Shown here: piece after piece, positions 42,860-52,062 of the stretch | Position numbering within the stretch: position 1 is the first letter of the stretch | Layout of the letters: each line of letters opens with the position of its first letter | Assembly: GCF_027497495.1 (NCBI RefSeq) | Contig: NZ_CP114205.1 | Span: forward strand, 2,728,001-2,792,000 | Length of the DNA stretch: 64,000 nucleotides | DNA from: Streptomyces tubercidicus | Lineage (GTDB): Bacteria; Actinomycetota; Actinomycetes; Streptomycetales; Streptomycetaceae | Direction: 5' to 3' | Translations under genes and position numbers: made by a program | The notes under the pieces: generated by a model | Seen by the model: the letters and a program-made list of their open reading frames with translations, nothing else | Told to the model about the DNA's origin: nothing | Database searches by the model: none

Positions 42860-43816
42860 TCAGATACGGCATGCGGCCTCCATCCAGATGTCGGCCAGGG
42901 ACTCCTCCAGCACGATCCGGGGGCGCCAGCCGAGCCGGTCGCGGGCGGTGCGCACATCCGCCTGCTGCCAGGTGCCGCAGCCGTCCGGGTACGGGTAGGT
43001 GGCGGGCGGTGAGCCGGCCGGGTGTTCCGGGGACGGGCCGGGGATGACCAGACGGGCGGGCGGGGAGTCGAGTTCGTGCAGCGCGCCGCCGAACCCGGCG
43101 ACCCGGGCGAGCACCGACGCGGCCTCCCGCAGCCGTACGGCCCGGCCGGTCCCGATGTTGACGACGCCCTGCGCGGCGGACAGCGAGGCGGCGTGCACCG
43201 CCCGCGCCACATCGCGCACATCGACGAAGTCCCGCTGCACCCCGAGCCCGCCGAGCTTGAGTTCGCTGTCGCCGGACTGCATGGCCCGCCGCATCGCCTC
43301 CGCGAGCCGGCCGAGCGGCGAGCCCGCCGGGGTGCCGGGGCCGACCGGCGAGAAGATCCGCAGCACCACGGCGTCGAGCCCGGAGCCCAGGACCAGTTCG
43401 GTGGCGGCGAGTTTGCTGACGCCGTACGGGCCGCCGGGGCGCGGGACGGCGTCCTCGGCGGTGGAGGAGCCGGGCTGGGAGGGCCCGTACTCGGAGGCGC
43501 AGCCCAGGTGGACGAGCCGGGCGCCGCAGCTGCTGCGGCGCAGCGATTCGCAGATGGTGGCGACCGCGACCGTGTTGTGGCGGGTCAGCTCGCGGGCGCC
43601 GCCCCGGGTGGCACCGGCGCAGTTGACGACAACACCGGGGTGAACCGCGTCCAGGAAGCGGGTGAGCGCCCCGGGGCTGCCGGTGGCCAGGTCGAAGCGG
43701 ACGTCGGCGTCGTCGCCCCGCCCGAGGGCGGTGAGCTGGACGGCGGGGTCGGCGAGCAGGCGGTCGGCGACATAGCGGCCCAGGTAGCCGTTGGCGCCGA
43801 TGAGCAGCACCCTCAT
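42860..43816 (-). CDS. NAD-dependent sugar epimerase/dehydratase
   Basis: A 318-aa extended SDR of the nucleotide-sugar type. The NAD-binding GANGYLGRY is at residues 8-16. The catalytic serine lies in GCASEYGPS and the YxxxK is in YGVSKLAATE near residue 145. QRDFVDVRDVARAV and VNIGTGRAV are the usual sugar-epimerase landmarks. It ends the operon that begins with a glycosyltransferase gene, so it probably makes or modifies the sugar nucleotide used for a surface glycan. The exact sugar is unknown. Confidence 0.86.
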   Translation of the reverse strand: MRVLLIGANGYLGRYVADRLLADPAVQLTALGRGDDADVRFDLATGSPGALTRFLDAVHPGVVVNCAGATRGGARELTRHNTVAVATICESLRRSSCGARLVHLGCASEYGPSQPGSSTAEDAVPRPGGPYGVSKLAATELVLGSGLDAVVLRIFSPVGPGTPAGSPLGRLAEAMRRAMQSGDSELKLGGLGVQRDFVDVRDVARAVHAASLSAAQGVVNIGTGRAVRLREAASVLARVAGFGGALHELDSPPARLVIPGPSPEHPAGSPPATYPYPDGCGTWQQADVRTARDRLGWRPRIVLEESLADIWMEAACRI

Positions 43817-44072
43817 CGTGCGACCCCCCGGTCCGCGTGGCGTGTGGTCGGCTGGACGTTCATATGTCGTGCTCCTAAGGCGGGTTGAGGGAAGCGGGTC
43901 GGCTTCGGCCGCGGGGTCGGCGTCCGCCCTGGGGGCGGCGGCCACGTGAGGGGTGCGGTCCGCGGTGAAGTGGCCGGAGCGGCCGTTTCGGGGTGCCGCT
44001 CCTGGGGTGGTGCGTGGTGGGGGTGCCCGTGTGGGGGTGCGGGGTATCGGGGGCCGGTGGTCGTCCGGAGGG

Positions 44073-45287
44073 TCACGGCCGGTGCTCCTCCGCCGGTCCG
44101 GAGGGGGCGGGCCCGTGTGCGGAGGCGCCGGTGAGCACCCGCAGGCCGTGTACGAGGAGGCCGAGGGCGGCGGCGGTGCAGGCCACGGCGGGTACCACGG
44201 CCGGTCCCGCCGTGGTGGCCAGCGCCTCAACCGGGGCGCCGAGCGGGGGCACGCCGGGAAGCCGGGCGATCAGCACCAGGGCCGGGGCGAGCGCCTCCAG
44301 GACGGCGGCCGAGGCCAGACCGGCCGTGGCCGCCTCGGGGAAGCCGTGGACGGCGAGCAGCCGGGCGAGGAAGAGCAGCACCCCCAGCGCGGCCGCCGCC
44401 CCCGAGGTGAGCGGGTCGCCGCCGAGGACCGCCCGGGTGCCGAGGAGCAGCGCCACCAGCGCGCCCAGGAAGAGCAGCGTGACGGCGAGCAGCAACGGGC
44501 GCACCCGGGCGGCGAGTTCGCCGAGTCCGCGGCTGGCGGCCAGCACCCGTCGTCCGCGCACCGTGAACCAGTGGGCGCAGACGGCCGCGGGGGCGAGGGC
44601 GAAGGCGAGTGCCAGGGCGGGGGCGACGGCGGCCTGCGGTGCGGCGTGCGGCAGGTCGGGTCCGCCGGCCAGCAGCTGTCCGAGCAGCCAGTCGCCGTAC
44701 ACCGCGTACCCGGCCGTCCAGCCGGTCCACAGGACGGCGGTGCGCGGCCCGGTGCCGTGGCGCGGCCGCAGCGGCCCGGACCGTACGCCCAGCCGGACGG
44801 CGAGGGCGAGCAGGGCGAGGCCGGAGGCGCCGACGGCGGTGCGTACGGCGGGCGGTTCGGTGGGCACCGAGGCGACGGCGGCGACGGCCGCGACACAGAC
44901 GGCGCCGGGGAGCAGTTGCAGGGCCGCGCACACGGTGCGGGAGCGCCGGGCGGGGGCGGGCGCGGGCCCGGCCCCGGGGGCGGCGTCCGGGGCGGCGCGC
45001 GGCACCCGGGCGTAGAGCTCCTCGGCCAGCGAGAAGACATCGCGGTGCCGGAAGCGGGCGGCCGTGCGGTCGGTGACGCCGTGTGCCTCCAGTCCGGCGG
45101 CGATCTCCAGCGCGTCGACGGCGCGGGCGCAGAGTTCCTGGTGACGGTGCATCAGGGTGCGTACGGGGTCGGCGGGACCGCGGCGCAGGGGGCGGGGGGC
45201 GTCCTGGCGCGGGGGCGCGGCCCGGTCGGCGCGCGCCTCCCCCGGGGCCTCCACGGCACCGGGGGTGCCGCCTTCGGGTGTGGTCAT
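44073..45287 (-). CDS. Polytopic membrane protein of the glycan operon
   Basis: A 404-aa protein. The first 110 residues are soluble and contain VRTLMHRHQELCARAVDALE and RHRDVFSLAEELYARV. The rest has about eight hydrophobic segments. I recognise no named family. Its ATG overlaps the stop of the upstream glycosyltransferase gene (ATGA) and has a GAGGGAGAG ribosome site. Tight coupling suggests a role in handling or exporting the product of that enzyme. Confidence 0.8.
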   Translation of the reverse strand: MTTPEGGTPGAVEAPGEARADRAAPPRQDAPRPLRRGPADPVRTLMHRHQELCARAVDALEIAAGLEAHGVTDRTAARFRHRDVFSLAEELYARVPRAAPDAAPGAGPAPAPARRSRTVCAALQLLPGAVCVAAVAAVASVPTEPPAVRTAVGASGLALLALAVRLGVRSGPLRPRHGTGPRTAVLWTGWTAGYAVYGDWLLGQLLAGGPDLPHAAPQAAVAPALALAFALAPAAVCAHWFTVRGRRVLAASRGLGELAARVRPLLLAVTLLFLGALVALLLGTRAVLGGDPLTSGAAAALGVLLFLARLLAVHGFPEAATAGLASAAVLEALAPALVLIARLPGVPPLGAPVEALATTAGPAVVPAVACTAAALGLLVHGLRVLTGASAHGPAPSGPAEEHRP

Positions 45288-47221
45288 TGCTCTCTCCCTC
45301 GCACCGGCCACGTCTGGTGGCTCGCCGCGTCATCCCGTCTCACGGCCTGTCCCACTTCCCGGACAACGCCCCCTCCCCCGCCCTCCGCCGGCCCCTCGGC
45401 GGCGACCGGCACCGCGTCGGGCGGCTCGGCCGCGGACGCCGCCCAGCTCGGCGTCCGGCCGGCCGGTGCGGTGACCGCCCGGGTGGCGGTGCCGGTCGCG
45501 GCCCAGCGGCCGGGGACATGGGACTCCGCGGGGCGGGCGAAGGGCCGCGGCACCCCGTGCGCGTCCCGCGTCCGGCAGGCCGCCGGGCGGGCCGGGGCGT
45601 GCGAGATCAGCTCCAGGTAGATGCCACGAAATGCCGCGACGTTCTGCTCGACGGTGAACAGTTCCAGCGCCCGCGCACGGGCCGCCGCGCCCAGCCGGGC
45701 CCGGCGGCCGGGGTCACCGAGCAGCGCCACACAGGCCTCGGCCAGCGCGCGGGGGTTGCGCGGCGGGACGACCAGACCGGTGCCGCCGATGACTTCGCAG
45801 ACCGCGCCGGCGTCGGTCGACACCGTGGCGCGGCCGCAGAACATCGCCTCCACCAGGGAGCGTGGAAAGCCCTCGATGACACTGGAGAGCACCACCACCG
45901 CACCGGCGGCATAGGCGTCCGCCAGGGACGGCACCTCGGGGCTGCCGATCTCCTCGAAGCTGACCGGATTCTCGCCGACGGTGCGGGCGTCGGCCGCCTC
46001 GTCGGGGAAGAGCTGGGCGGCCAGCGCCCGGCAGTGCGCGAGATACCCGGGCGCCCGCGGGTCGCGGCCGGCCCCGCCGATGATCCGCAGGGCGGCCGCC
46101 GGCTCGGCCCGGCGGATCCCGGCGAAGGCGTGCAGCAGCGCGATGAGGTCCTTGGCGGGCTCGACCGTGCCGACCCACACCAGCGTCTTGGAGTCGTCGG
46201 CGGCGGCGTCCGCGACGGCGGCGAACGGGGCGGCGTCCATGCCCGGGTAGACCGTGCGCAGCCGGGCGCGGTCGGCGCCGCAGCGCTCCTGCCAGCGCCG
46301 GGCGTGGGTGTTGCCGGGGGTGATCAGTGCGGCCTGGGCGTAGGTCTCGGCGGCCAGCGCGCCCTGGAAGGCGGCGAGCAGCGCGCGCACCGGCACGCTC
46401 AGCGGCGCGGCGGCGCGGGCCAGGTAGTGCTCCCGCAGCCGGACTCCGTACTCGGTGACGAGGAGTGGGGTGCCGAAGAAGCGCTTGGCCAGGAGGCCGG
46501 GGAGGGCGGCCGCGCCGCCGGAGGTGGCATGGCAGAGGTCCACACCGCCGAGGCCGGGGGTGTGCCGGTCGCCGTACCAGTCCAGGGACAGCGGCCGGAG
46601 CGCGAGTTCGAGCTGGGCGGTGACCGTCAGCAGATCGTTGACCTGCGCGTTCTGGGCGGCGGGCAGGGCGCGGGGGCCGTGGCAGACGGCTTCCAGGGTG
46701 CGTACGGCGTCCTCGGAGTGCAGCAGCGCGGGCAGTGAGCGGTGTTCCCGGGCGAGTTCGGCGAGCCCGTAGAGACCGCTGGCGAAACGGTCCGCCTCCC
46801 TGGTCTCGGCCGGGTCGGGGGCACCGTCGGTGCCGCCCGGCGGAGCACCGGCCGACGCGCCCCCGTGGGGTGCGCCGTGGGCCTGCCCGCTCCCGGCGGG
46901 GACCGTGGCGAAGGCCGTCACGAGATCACCGAACCGCTCGGCGAAGCGGCGCCGTTCGCGGCGTCCGGGGGTGCGGCCCCTGCGGTGCTCGGTGGCCCGA
47001 TGGTGCCCGCCGGGGAAGTCGCCCCAGAGGGGGGCGCGGCGTACGAGGCGTACGTGGTCCGGCAGTACGGTCCGGGGCCGGGGTACCTGGCGGGCGTCGG
47101 TGTTCAGGGCGTAGACCTCGAAGTCATGGCCGGTGAGCCCGCGTACGAGCCGTTCGCACCACGCGTGCGACTCACCGGTCGCATCCGGATAGCCACCCTC
47201 GGTGAGCAGTCCAATGCGCAT
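45284..47221 (-). CDS. GT4-family glycosyltransferase, PelF-like (DUF3492)
   Basis: A 645-aa protein. The N-terminal DUF3492/PelF-type domain starts RIGLLTEGGYPDATGESHAW. A C-terminal GT-B retaining transferase domain (residues 340-600) has LVWVGTVEPAKDL, SFEEIGSPEVPSLADAYAAG and GFPRSLVEAMFCGRATVST, the donor-binding region of GT4. A variable Gly/Ala/Pro insert lies near residue 125, and the last 70 residues look disordered. PelF relatives polymerise exopolysaccharide from a nucleotide sugar in the cytoplasm. First gene of a three-gene operon. Confidence 0.9.
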   Translation of the reverse strand: MRIGLLTEGGYPDATGESHAWCERLVRGLTGHDFEVYALNTDARQVPRPRTVLPDHVRLVRRAPLWGDFPGGHHRATEHRRGRTPGRRERRRFAERFGDLVTAFATVPAGSGQAHGAPHGGASAGAPPGGTDGAPDPAETREADRFASGLYGLAELAREHRSLPALLHSEDAVRTLEAVCHGPRALPAAQNAQVNDLLTVTAQLELALRPLSLDWYGDRHTPGLGGVDLCHATSGGAAALPGLLAKRFFGTPLLVTEYGVRLREHYLARAAAPLSVPVRALLAAFQGALAAETYAQAALITPGNTHARRWQERCGADRARLRTVYPGMDAAPFAAVADAAADDSKTLVWVGTVEPAKDLIALLHAFAGIRRAEPAAALRIIGGAGRDPRAPGYLAHCRALAAQLFPDEAADARTVGENPVSFEEIGSPEVPSLADAYAAGAVVVLSSVIEGFPRSLVEAMFCGRATVSTDAGAVCEVIGGTGLVVPPRNPRALAEACVALLGDPGRRARLGAAARARALELFTVEQNVAAFRGIYLELISHAPARPAACRTRDAHGVPRPFARPAESHVPGRWAATGTATRAVTAPAGRTPSWAASAAEPPDAVPVAAEGPAEGGGGGVVREVGQAVRRDDAASHQTWPVRGREQ

Positions 47222-47305
47222 GAGTGCACCCCCGTCCTCCCCTGTCGACGTCCTGGTGTGCCGGCGGCACGGCCGCCACCTGCAGGAAGAAGCTATGCAA
47301 AGGGG

Positions 47306-47343
47306 CCGGTGGTGCGATGGACGGTTGTCCATCGCACCACCGG
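47306..47343 (-). terminator. Terminator after the DUF3152 gene
   Basis: A perfect 17-bp stem (CCGGTGGTGCGATGGAC and its complement) around a 4-nt loop, 83 nt past the DUF3152 stop, followed on the minus strand by CCCCTTT. It isolates the glycan operon from the upstream transcript. Confidence 0.8.
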
Positions 47344-47426
47344 AAGGGGTGAAAGCAGGTGCCTTTCCGCCCCAAAGGGCGTTTCTTCGCGCTATGTGCA
47401 GGACCGGCCGGGCAACCGGGGGGGCG

Positions 47427-48890
47427 TTACCGCTGGGTGGGGAACGGCCAGGAGTTGGGCCGGCAGGTCGCCCCGTCCGTTGTCAGGAACTTGGTCTGCT
47501 GCATCATCACGGGGGCCAGTGCGCCCTGCCGGGAGCAGCTCTCGTGGTTGTGCCCGAGCCGGTGGCCGACCTCGTGGTTGATCAGCATCTGCCGGTAGGC
47601 GTGCATCTTGTCGTGGCCGTACGTATGGGCACCCTGCGCCCACCGGAAGGCATTGATCATGACCCGCTCGGTCGCCGCGGAGTCACAGGAGACGTTGTCC
47701 TGGCTGGTGTCGAGCCCGGACTTGGCGCACCACTTCATGGTCGTCCCCGGACTCGCCAGCGTGATCACGAAATCGGCGGGGCCGGACGCCACCCGCTGGA
47801 AGGCGTACTTCCCGCCGTGCGCCCAACTACGGTCGTCGTTGAGGGTCTTGTGTACCGCCTCGGCGAACAGCTCGCCGTCCAGCGGCAGCCCCTCCTCGAT
47901 GTCGACGCGATAGCGCATCACCTTGCCCGGTCCGGGCACCTTGGTCTCGCTGCCGGCCGGCTTGAAGCGTCCGGTGGCCGTCAGCTTCGCGTTCAGGGGG
48001 AAGACCTGGGACATCTTCTGGTCGTAACTGGCGGGCTTGGCGTCCTGGGTGGGCCGGGAGTGCGACCTGGAGGCCTCGTCGGTGGCCCCGTCGGTACGGT
48101 CGTTCCCGCTGCGCGGCTGCGGGTCATCGCCCTTCTTGTGCTGCTCGGCGACCTGCCCGGCGATGACCACGGCGAGCACGGTGGTCACCGCCGCGGCCGC
48201 CGCGCCGGTGAACGTCCGGCCCTTGCCGCCCTTTTTGGTGCCGTGCCGCGACTCCTCCGCGCCGAACTCCTCGTCCGGGTCCTGGCCGCCGGGGCCGCCC
48301 GGCCCGGCGCCGTCCGCGCCGAAGTCGGCCTGCCGGTCCAGCTCGTCGATCTCGTGCCGGTCGAAGACGACCGAGCGGCCGGTGTAGCGGCCGCCGGGTG
48401 CCACCCGGTCCGCGCCGGGCGCCGGAGCGTCCGTACCGGCCCCGTACGCACCCGCTGCCGCCCCCGGCCTGCGGGGCGCACCCGCCCGGAACACATCGTC
48501 GTCCGGGTCGGCCGCGCCTCCCGGACCACCGGGGTACGTCCCGGCGTCGAAGGCCGCCACATAGTCGCGCCGCGGCCCCGGCCCGCTGCCCGGTGCGGCG
48601 ACCGCCGGTCCGCCGGGCGCCTCCGTACGCGGCCGGGGAATCCAGGGCGCACCCTGGCCGGACGCCACCGGGGAGGCCGGCGCCCCGGGGAACTCGCCCC
48701 AGCCGCCGCCCGGTTCCCGCTGTTCGGGATGCCCGCCGCGCACCACATCGCCCTCGAACGGCTCGCGTCTGCGGCGTCCCGGACCAGGTCCGGACGGAGT
48801 GCCCCCCACGGGGCCGTTTCCGGGCGGACCGGCCGTCTCCGGGGTGTCCGTTGCGGTTTCCGGCCGGGCTCGGCGGCTATGGCGTCCCAC
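47427..48890 (-). CDS. DUF3152 membrane-anchored zincin-type protease
   Basis: A 487-aa protein. Residues 1-235 are a long Pro/Gly-rich, disordered cytoplasmic region. One transmembrane helix follows near residue 245 (FTGAAAAAVTTVLAVVIAG). The extracytoplasmic C-terminal domain (DUF3152) carries NHEVGHRLGHNHESC, an extended zinc-binding motif HExGHxxGxxH, and conserved cysteines. It should act as a cell-surface metalloprotease; the substrate is unknown. GTG start, 8 nt after the alpha/beta hydrolase stop, so the two are co-transcribed. It is the counterpart of Rv3207c. Confidence 0.9.
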   Translation of the reverse strand: MGRHSRRARPETATDTPETAGPPGNGPVGGTPSGPGPGRRRREPFEGDVVRGGHPEQREPGGGWGEFPGAPASPVASGQGAPWIPRPRTEAPGGPAVAAPGSGPGPRRDYVAAFDAGTYPGGPGGAADPDDDVFRAGAPRRPGAAAGAYGAGTDAPAPGADRVAPGGRYTGRSVVFDRHEIDELDRQADFGADGAGPGGPGGQDPDEEFGAEESRHGTKKGGKGRTFTGAAAAAVTTVLAVVIAGQVAEQHKKGDDPQPRSGNDRTDGATDEASRSHSRPTQDAKPASYDQKMSQVFPLNAKLTATGRFKPAGSETKVPGPGKVMRYRVDIEEGLPLDGELFAEAVHKTLNDDRSWAHGGKYAFQRVASGPADFVITLASPGTTMKWCAKSGLDTSQDNVSCDSAATERVMINAFRWAQGAHTYGHDKMHAYRQMLINHEVGHRLGHNHESCSRQGALAPVMMQQTKFLTTDGATCRPNSWPFPTQR

Positions 48891-48898
48891 GGGGTGTG

Positions 48899-49915
48899 TC
48901 AGCTCCTGCCCGCATCAGCGGTCACATCGGTCATGTCACTGTCGAGCAGTTCGCGGACGGCCCGCGCGACTGTCTCCGGGTACTCCATCATCGCCACATG
49001 CCCCGCCTCCGGCAGCGTCAGCAGTCGCGAACCGCGGAACGCCGCGGCCGCCCGCCGCGCCATCCGGAAGGAGACCAGGCGGTCGCGCCCACCGTAGACG
49101 AGAAGGGTGGGGGCGAGCACTCTCTCTGCCTGACGCCACAGATTATGTTGGCCGCCCAGTGTGTAGGCGTTCACCAGACCGCGGGCAGAACGTTCCATGA
49201 CCTCCCAGAAGTAAGGGAGTTCCAGCCGTCGCGCGTATTCGTCGACCGCGGCGCTGAACCCTTCCGGGCTGACCCGGCCGGGGTCGCCGTAACAGAGCGC
49301 CAGCACCTCACGGGTGCGGCGCTCGGGCGTCCAGTCCTGGGTGAGCCGGCCGAAGAGTCCGGCGAGACCAGGTACGGCGAGCAGCGCCGTGGGCACCGCC
49401 GTCAGCTGCGGGCGCAGTTCGGGCAGCGCCGGGGAGATCAGCGTCAGGGTGCGCACGAGATCGGGGCGCACCGCCGCGACGCGGGTGGACGCGGCGCCGC
49501 CCATGGAGTTGCCGATGAGGTGGACGGGGCCGCGCCCGGCCGCGTCGAGATAGCGGATCACCGCGCGGGCCTGCGCGGAGACCGAGTAGTTGCCGTCGGC
49601 CGGCGGCGGGGACTGCCCGAAGCCGGGCAGGTCGACGGCCTCGCCGTCCAGCCGGTCGGCGAGCAGCGGCATCAGGTCCGACCAGTTCTGCGAGGAGCCG
49701 CCGAGGCCGTGCACGTAGAGCGCGGGCGCGCGGTTCCGCCCGGCGCCGGCGTCGCCGTCCTGGGGTGCGGGCCGCCCGACCGGCGCCCGTACGGTCAGCG
49801 TCAGGCCCGGCAGGTTCACGGTGTGCACCGTCTCCGCCGCGCCGTGCCCACCGGGGCCGGCCGGAGGGACCGGGAAGGCGGCGGTCGCGGTGTCCGGCGA
49901 CTCGGTCGAAGACAT
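48899..49915 (-). CDS. Alpha/beta-fold hydrolase
   Basis: A 338-aa hydrolase. The oxyanion loop is YVHGLGGSSQNW near residue 70. The nucleophile elbow is IGNSMGGAAS with the catalytic serine near residue 140. The acid is probably in LVYGGRDRLVS, and the histidine is in EAGHVAMMEYP near the C-terminus. The triad is therefore complete. The first 60 residues are a variable Pro/Gly-rich lead. Substrate unknown; esterase or lipase activity is plausible. Confidence 0.88.
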   Translation of the reverse strand: MSSTESPDTATAAFPVPPAGPGGHGAAETVHTVNLPGLTLTVRAPVGRPAPQDGDAGAGRNRAPALYVHGLGGSSQNWSDLMPLLADRLDGEAVDLPGFGQSPPPADGNYSVSAQARAVIRYLDAAGRGPVHLIGNSMGGAASTRVAAVRPDLVRTLTLISPALPELRPQLTAVPTALLAVPGLAGLFGRLTQDWTPERRTREVLALCYGDPGRVSPEGFSAAVDEYARRLELPYFWEVMERSARGLVNAYTLGGQHNLWRQAERVLAPTLLVYGGRDRLVSFRMARRAAAAFRGSRLLTLPEAGHVAMMEYPETVARAVRELLDSDMTDVTADAGRS

Positions 49916-50085
49916 GGGTCGATGTTACGAGACGATCACGCCCCCGATCGTGTGTCCGCGGTCACACACCGCATCGCGCTGCCGCGGCCACTCTCCTACG
50001 CTCGTAGTCGAGGGCAGCCGCCCCGGCCCCTGCTGTCATGCCAGGCACCAGCCGGCGAAGTGAGCACGTGAGAAAGGGAGCCACC

Positions 50086-50304
50086 ATGCGCGTCGACCCG
50101 ACAGACCCGGATACCTTCGTCGACGAGAGCGACGCCACCGAGTTCGATGTCGAAGCACCGGAAGCGGACGCGGCGGAGCAGTACGCCGATGTCACACCGC
50201 ACCGCGACGAGTCGCCGGCGCCCGTCGACCCGGACTCCGCGAACGAGGCGGATCGCGCCGAACAGGCCCGTGTCGTGGAGCTCAACGAAGACGAATACCG
50301 ATGA
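50086..50304 (+). CDS. Small acidic protein
   Basis: A 72-aa, very acidic, probably disordered protein (MRVDPTDPDTFVDESD ... VVELNEDEYR) with no recognised domain. The ATG has a strong AAGGAG ribosome site and codon use is typical, so it is a real gene. I recall similar acidic proteins at this place in other streptomycetes. Function unknown. Confidence 0.78.
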   Translation: MRVDPTDPDTFVDESDATEFDVEAPEADAAEQYADVTPHRDESPAPVDPDSANEADRAEQARVVELNEDEYR

Positions 50305-50452
50305 CCTGGGGCGTTATGTCGGCTTCCGGCATGGGCGCCGGGCATAAATTCTGGGTCCGGACCGCGCACAGCCGGGTTACCCAAAAGTACGATGGCGGGC
50401 GCGGTGCACCATCTTGTACAGGCCGCATACGGAACAATTTCTGGGAGGCAGC

Positions 50453-51094
50453 GTGAGCGCCATCGAGCAGACCGAGGCGGCGCGCCCGCGAGGCACACGC
50501 CTGCCACGTCGAGCCCGGCGCAACCAGCTTCTGGGCGCCGCCCAGGAAGTCTTTGTGGCGCAGGGTTACCACGCGGCCGCGATGGACGACATCGCCGAGC
50601 GGGCGGGCGTCAGCAAGCCGGTGCTCTACCAGCACTTCCCGGGCAAGCTGGAGCTCTACCTCGCGCTCCTCGACCAGCACTGCGAGGCCCTGCTGCAGTC
50701 GGTGCGGTCGGCGCTGGCGTCGACGACGGACAACAAGCAGCGGGTCGCGGCGACCATGGACGCCTACTTCGCGTACGTGGAGGACCCGGGCGGCGCCTTC
50801 CGGCTGGTGTTCGAGTCGGACCTCACCAATGATCCGGCGGTCCGTGAGCGGGTCGACAAGGTGTCGCTGCAGTGTGCCGAGGCCATAAGCGCCGTGATCG
50901 CCGAGGACACCGGGCTGTCGCAGGACGAGTCGATGCTGCTGGCCGTGGGCCTGGGCGGGGTCTCCCAGGTGGTGGCGCGCTACTGGCTGTCCTCGAAGAG
51001 CCAGGTTCCGCGGGACACCGCGGTGCAGCTGCTGACCTCGCTCGCGTGGAAGGGCATCGCGGGCTTCCCGCTGCAGGGCGGCGACACGCACTGA
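50453..51094 (+). CDS. TetR-family transcriptional regulator
   Basis: A 213-aa TetR-type regulator. The N-terminal helix-turn-helix spans about residues 25-70 (LLGAAQEVFVAQGYHAAAMD, then AGVSKPVLYQHFPGKLEL). The C-terminal helical domain should bind a hydrophobic ligand. The GTG at 50453 has GGGAGG upstream. It is the counterpart of Rv3208, which likewise precedes the DUF3107 gene. The target is unknown; neighbouring genes are candidates. Confidence 0.92.
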   Translation: MSAIEQTEAARPRGTRLPRRARRNQLLGAAQEVFVAQGYHAAAMDDIAERAGVSKPVLYQHFPGKLELYLALLDQHCEALLQSVRSALASTTDNKQRVAATMDAYFAYVEDPGGAFRLVFESDLTNDPAVRERVDKVSLQCAEAISAVIAEDTGLSQDESMLLAVGLGGVSQVVARYWLSSKSQVPRDTAVQLLTSLAWKGIAGFPLQGGDTH

Positions 51095-51186
51095 CCCTGT
51101 TCGCTGCGGGCGTGGCCCGAGGCGACCTGCGCATCCCCGTACCGGGCTAATGTGTGCTGCGTACGGCGCGGATGGCCGCGCATCCT

Positions 51187-51207
51187 CTCCCAGCTGACGC
51201 TGGGGGA
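51187..51207. repeat. Dispersed hairpin repeat, short copy 5
   Basis: CTCCCAGC-TGAC-GCTGGGGGA, the same stem as copy 1 at 1594-1628, located 28 nt before the DUF3107 start codon. Confidence 0.55.
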
Positions 51208-51235
51208 TCGACAGACCGTCGGAGGGACATAAGCC

Positions 51236-51463
51236 GTGGAGGTCAAGATCGGCGTGCAGCACGCACCCCGCGAGATCGTTCTGGAGAGCGGGCAGTCCGC
51301 CGAGGAGGTCGAAGGCGCGGTGGCCGACGCGCTGGGCGGCAAGTCACAGCTGCTGAGCCTGGTGGACGAGCACGGCCGCAAGGTCCTGGTCCCGGCGGAC
51401 CGGCTGGCCTATGTGGAGATCGGCGAGCCGACCACCCGCAAGGTCGGGTTCGGCGCGCTCTGA
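51236..51463 (+). CDS. DUF3107 family protein
   Basis: A 75-aa protein of the actinobacterial DUF3107 family, known in mycobacteria as TB9.4 (Rv3208A). The sequence runs MEVKIGVQHAPREIVLES ... YVEIGEPTTRKVGFGAL, full length. It is small and soluble with a predicted beta-alpha fold; function is unknown. GTG start with CGGAGGG upstream. It is followed by a strong terminator, so it closes its transcript. Confidence 0.92.
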   Translation: MEVKIGVQHAPREIVLESGQSAEEVEGAVADALGGKSQLLSLVDEHGRKVLVPADRLAYVEIGEPTTRKVGFGAL

Positions 51464-51498
51464 GCACGGGGCGCCGGCTGCGGCGCCCGCGAGGTGAC

Positions 51499-51542
51499 AA
51501 GGCGGCGGCCCGGAGATTTCCTCTCTCCGGGCCGCCGCCTTT
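51499..51542 (+). terminator. Terminator after the DUF3107 gene
   Basis: A 17-18-bp stem (AAGGCGGCGGCCCGGAG and its complement) around a 9-nt loop, 36 nt after the stop and ending in TT. Confidence 0.85.
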
Positions 51543-51747
51543 GCGCATCGCTCCCGGGCTCGCTCGCGCGCTGCCCCCCACCCCCGCGCCGCCGCATTTG
51601 CGCAGTTCAGGCCGTTCGAGTCGGTTCGGCTGGGCTGATCAGGCAGCGGACCGGCGCCGGGAGGGTTGCTGCCGGTAGCCCTTGGGTACGACCGCCGTGT
51701 GACCGATTTGTTCAACCGATCGGCACTGTCCAGCGGGAGGGAACAGC

Positions 51748-52038
51748 ATGATCTGGGAAGCGCTCGGTGCCCTGCTCATCGGCTTCGTCATCGCCCTGTG
51801 CGCCACGCGATGGCTGCCCGACCGTTTCCCCTCGCGCATCCTCACCCTGGCGACGGGCCCGGTCGCGGCGCTGCTCGGCGCCCTGCTGACCCGCTCGATC
51901 CTCGGTCCGGGATATCCCGTCCAGGTGATGGTCGCCTCGGTCGCCGTGGGGGCGGCGCTGCTGTCGGTCCTGGTGCGCCCGCCGCACCGGCGCCTCCGGC
52001 GCCCGGCCCCGCCGCTGAAGGGGCACCGGACGGCCTGA
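51748..52038 (+). CDS. Small membrane protein
   Basis: A 96-aa protein with three hydrophobic segments (residues 3-20, 33-50 and 58-76) and a basic, Pro/Arg-rich tail. The ATG has a GGGAGGG ribosome site. It resembles the small GlsB/YeaQ-like membrane protein class in layout, but I cannot assign it. It converges with the ferritin-like gene. Confidence 0.75.
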   Translation: MIWEALGALLIGFVIALCATRWLPDRFPSRILTLATGPVAALLGALLTRSILGPGYPVQVMVASVAVGAALLSVLVRPPHRRLRRPAPPLKGHRTA

Positions 52039-52062
52039 GCCGCCCGGCACCCCGCCAGGACG

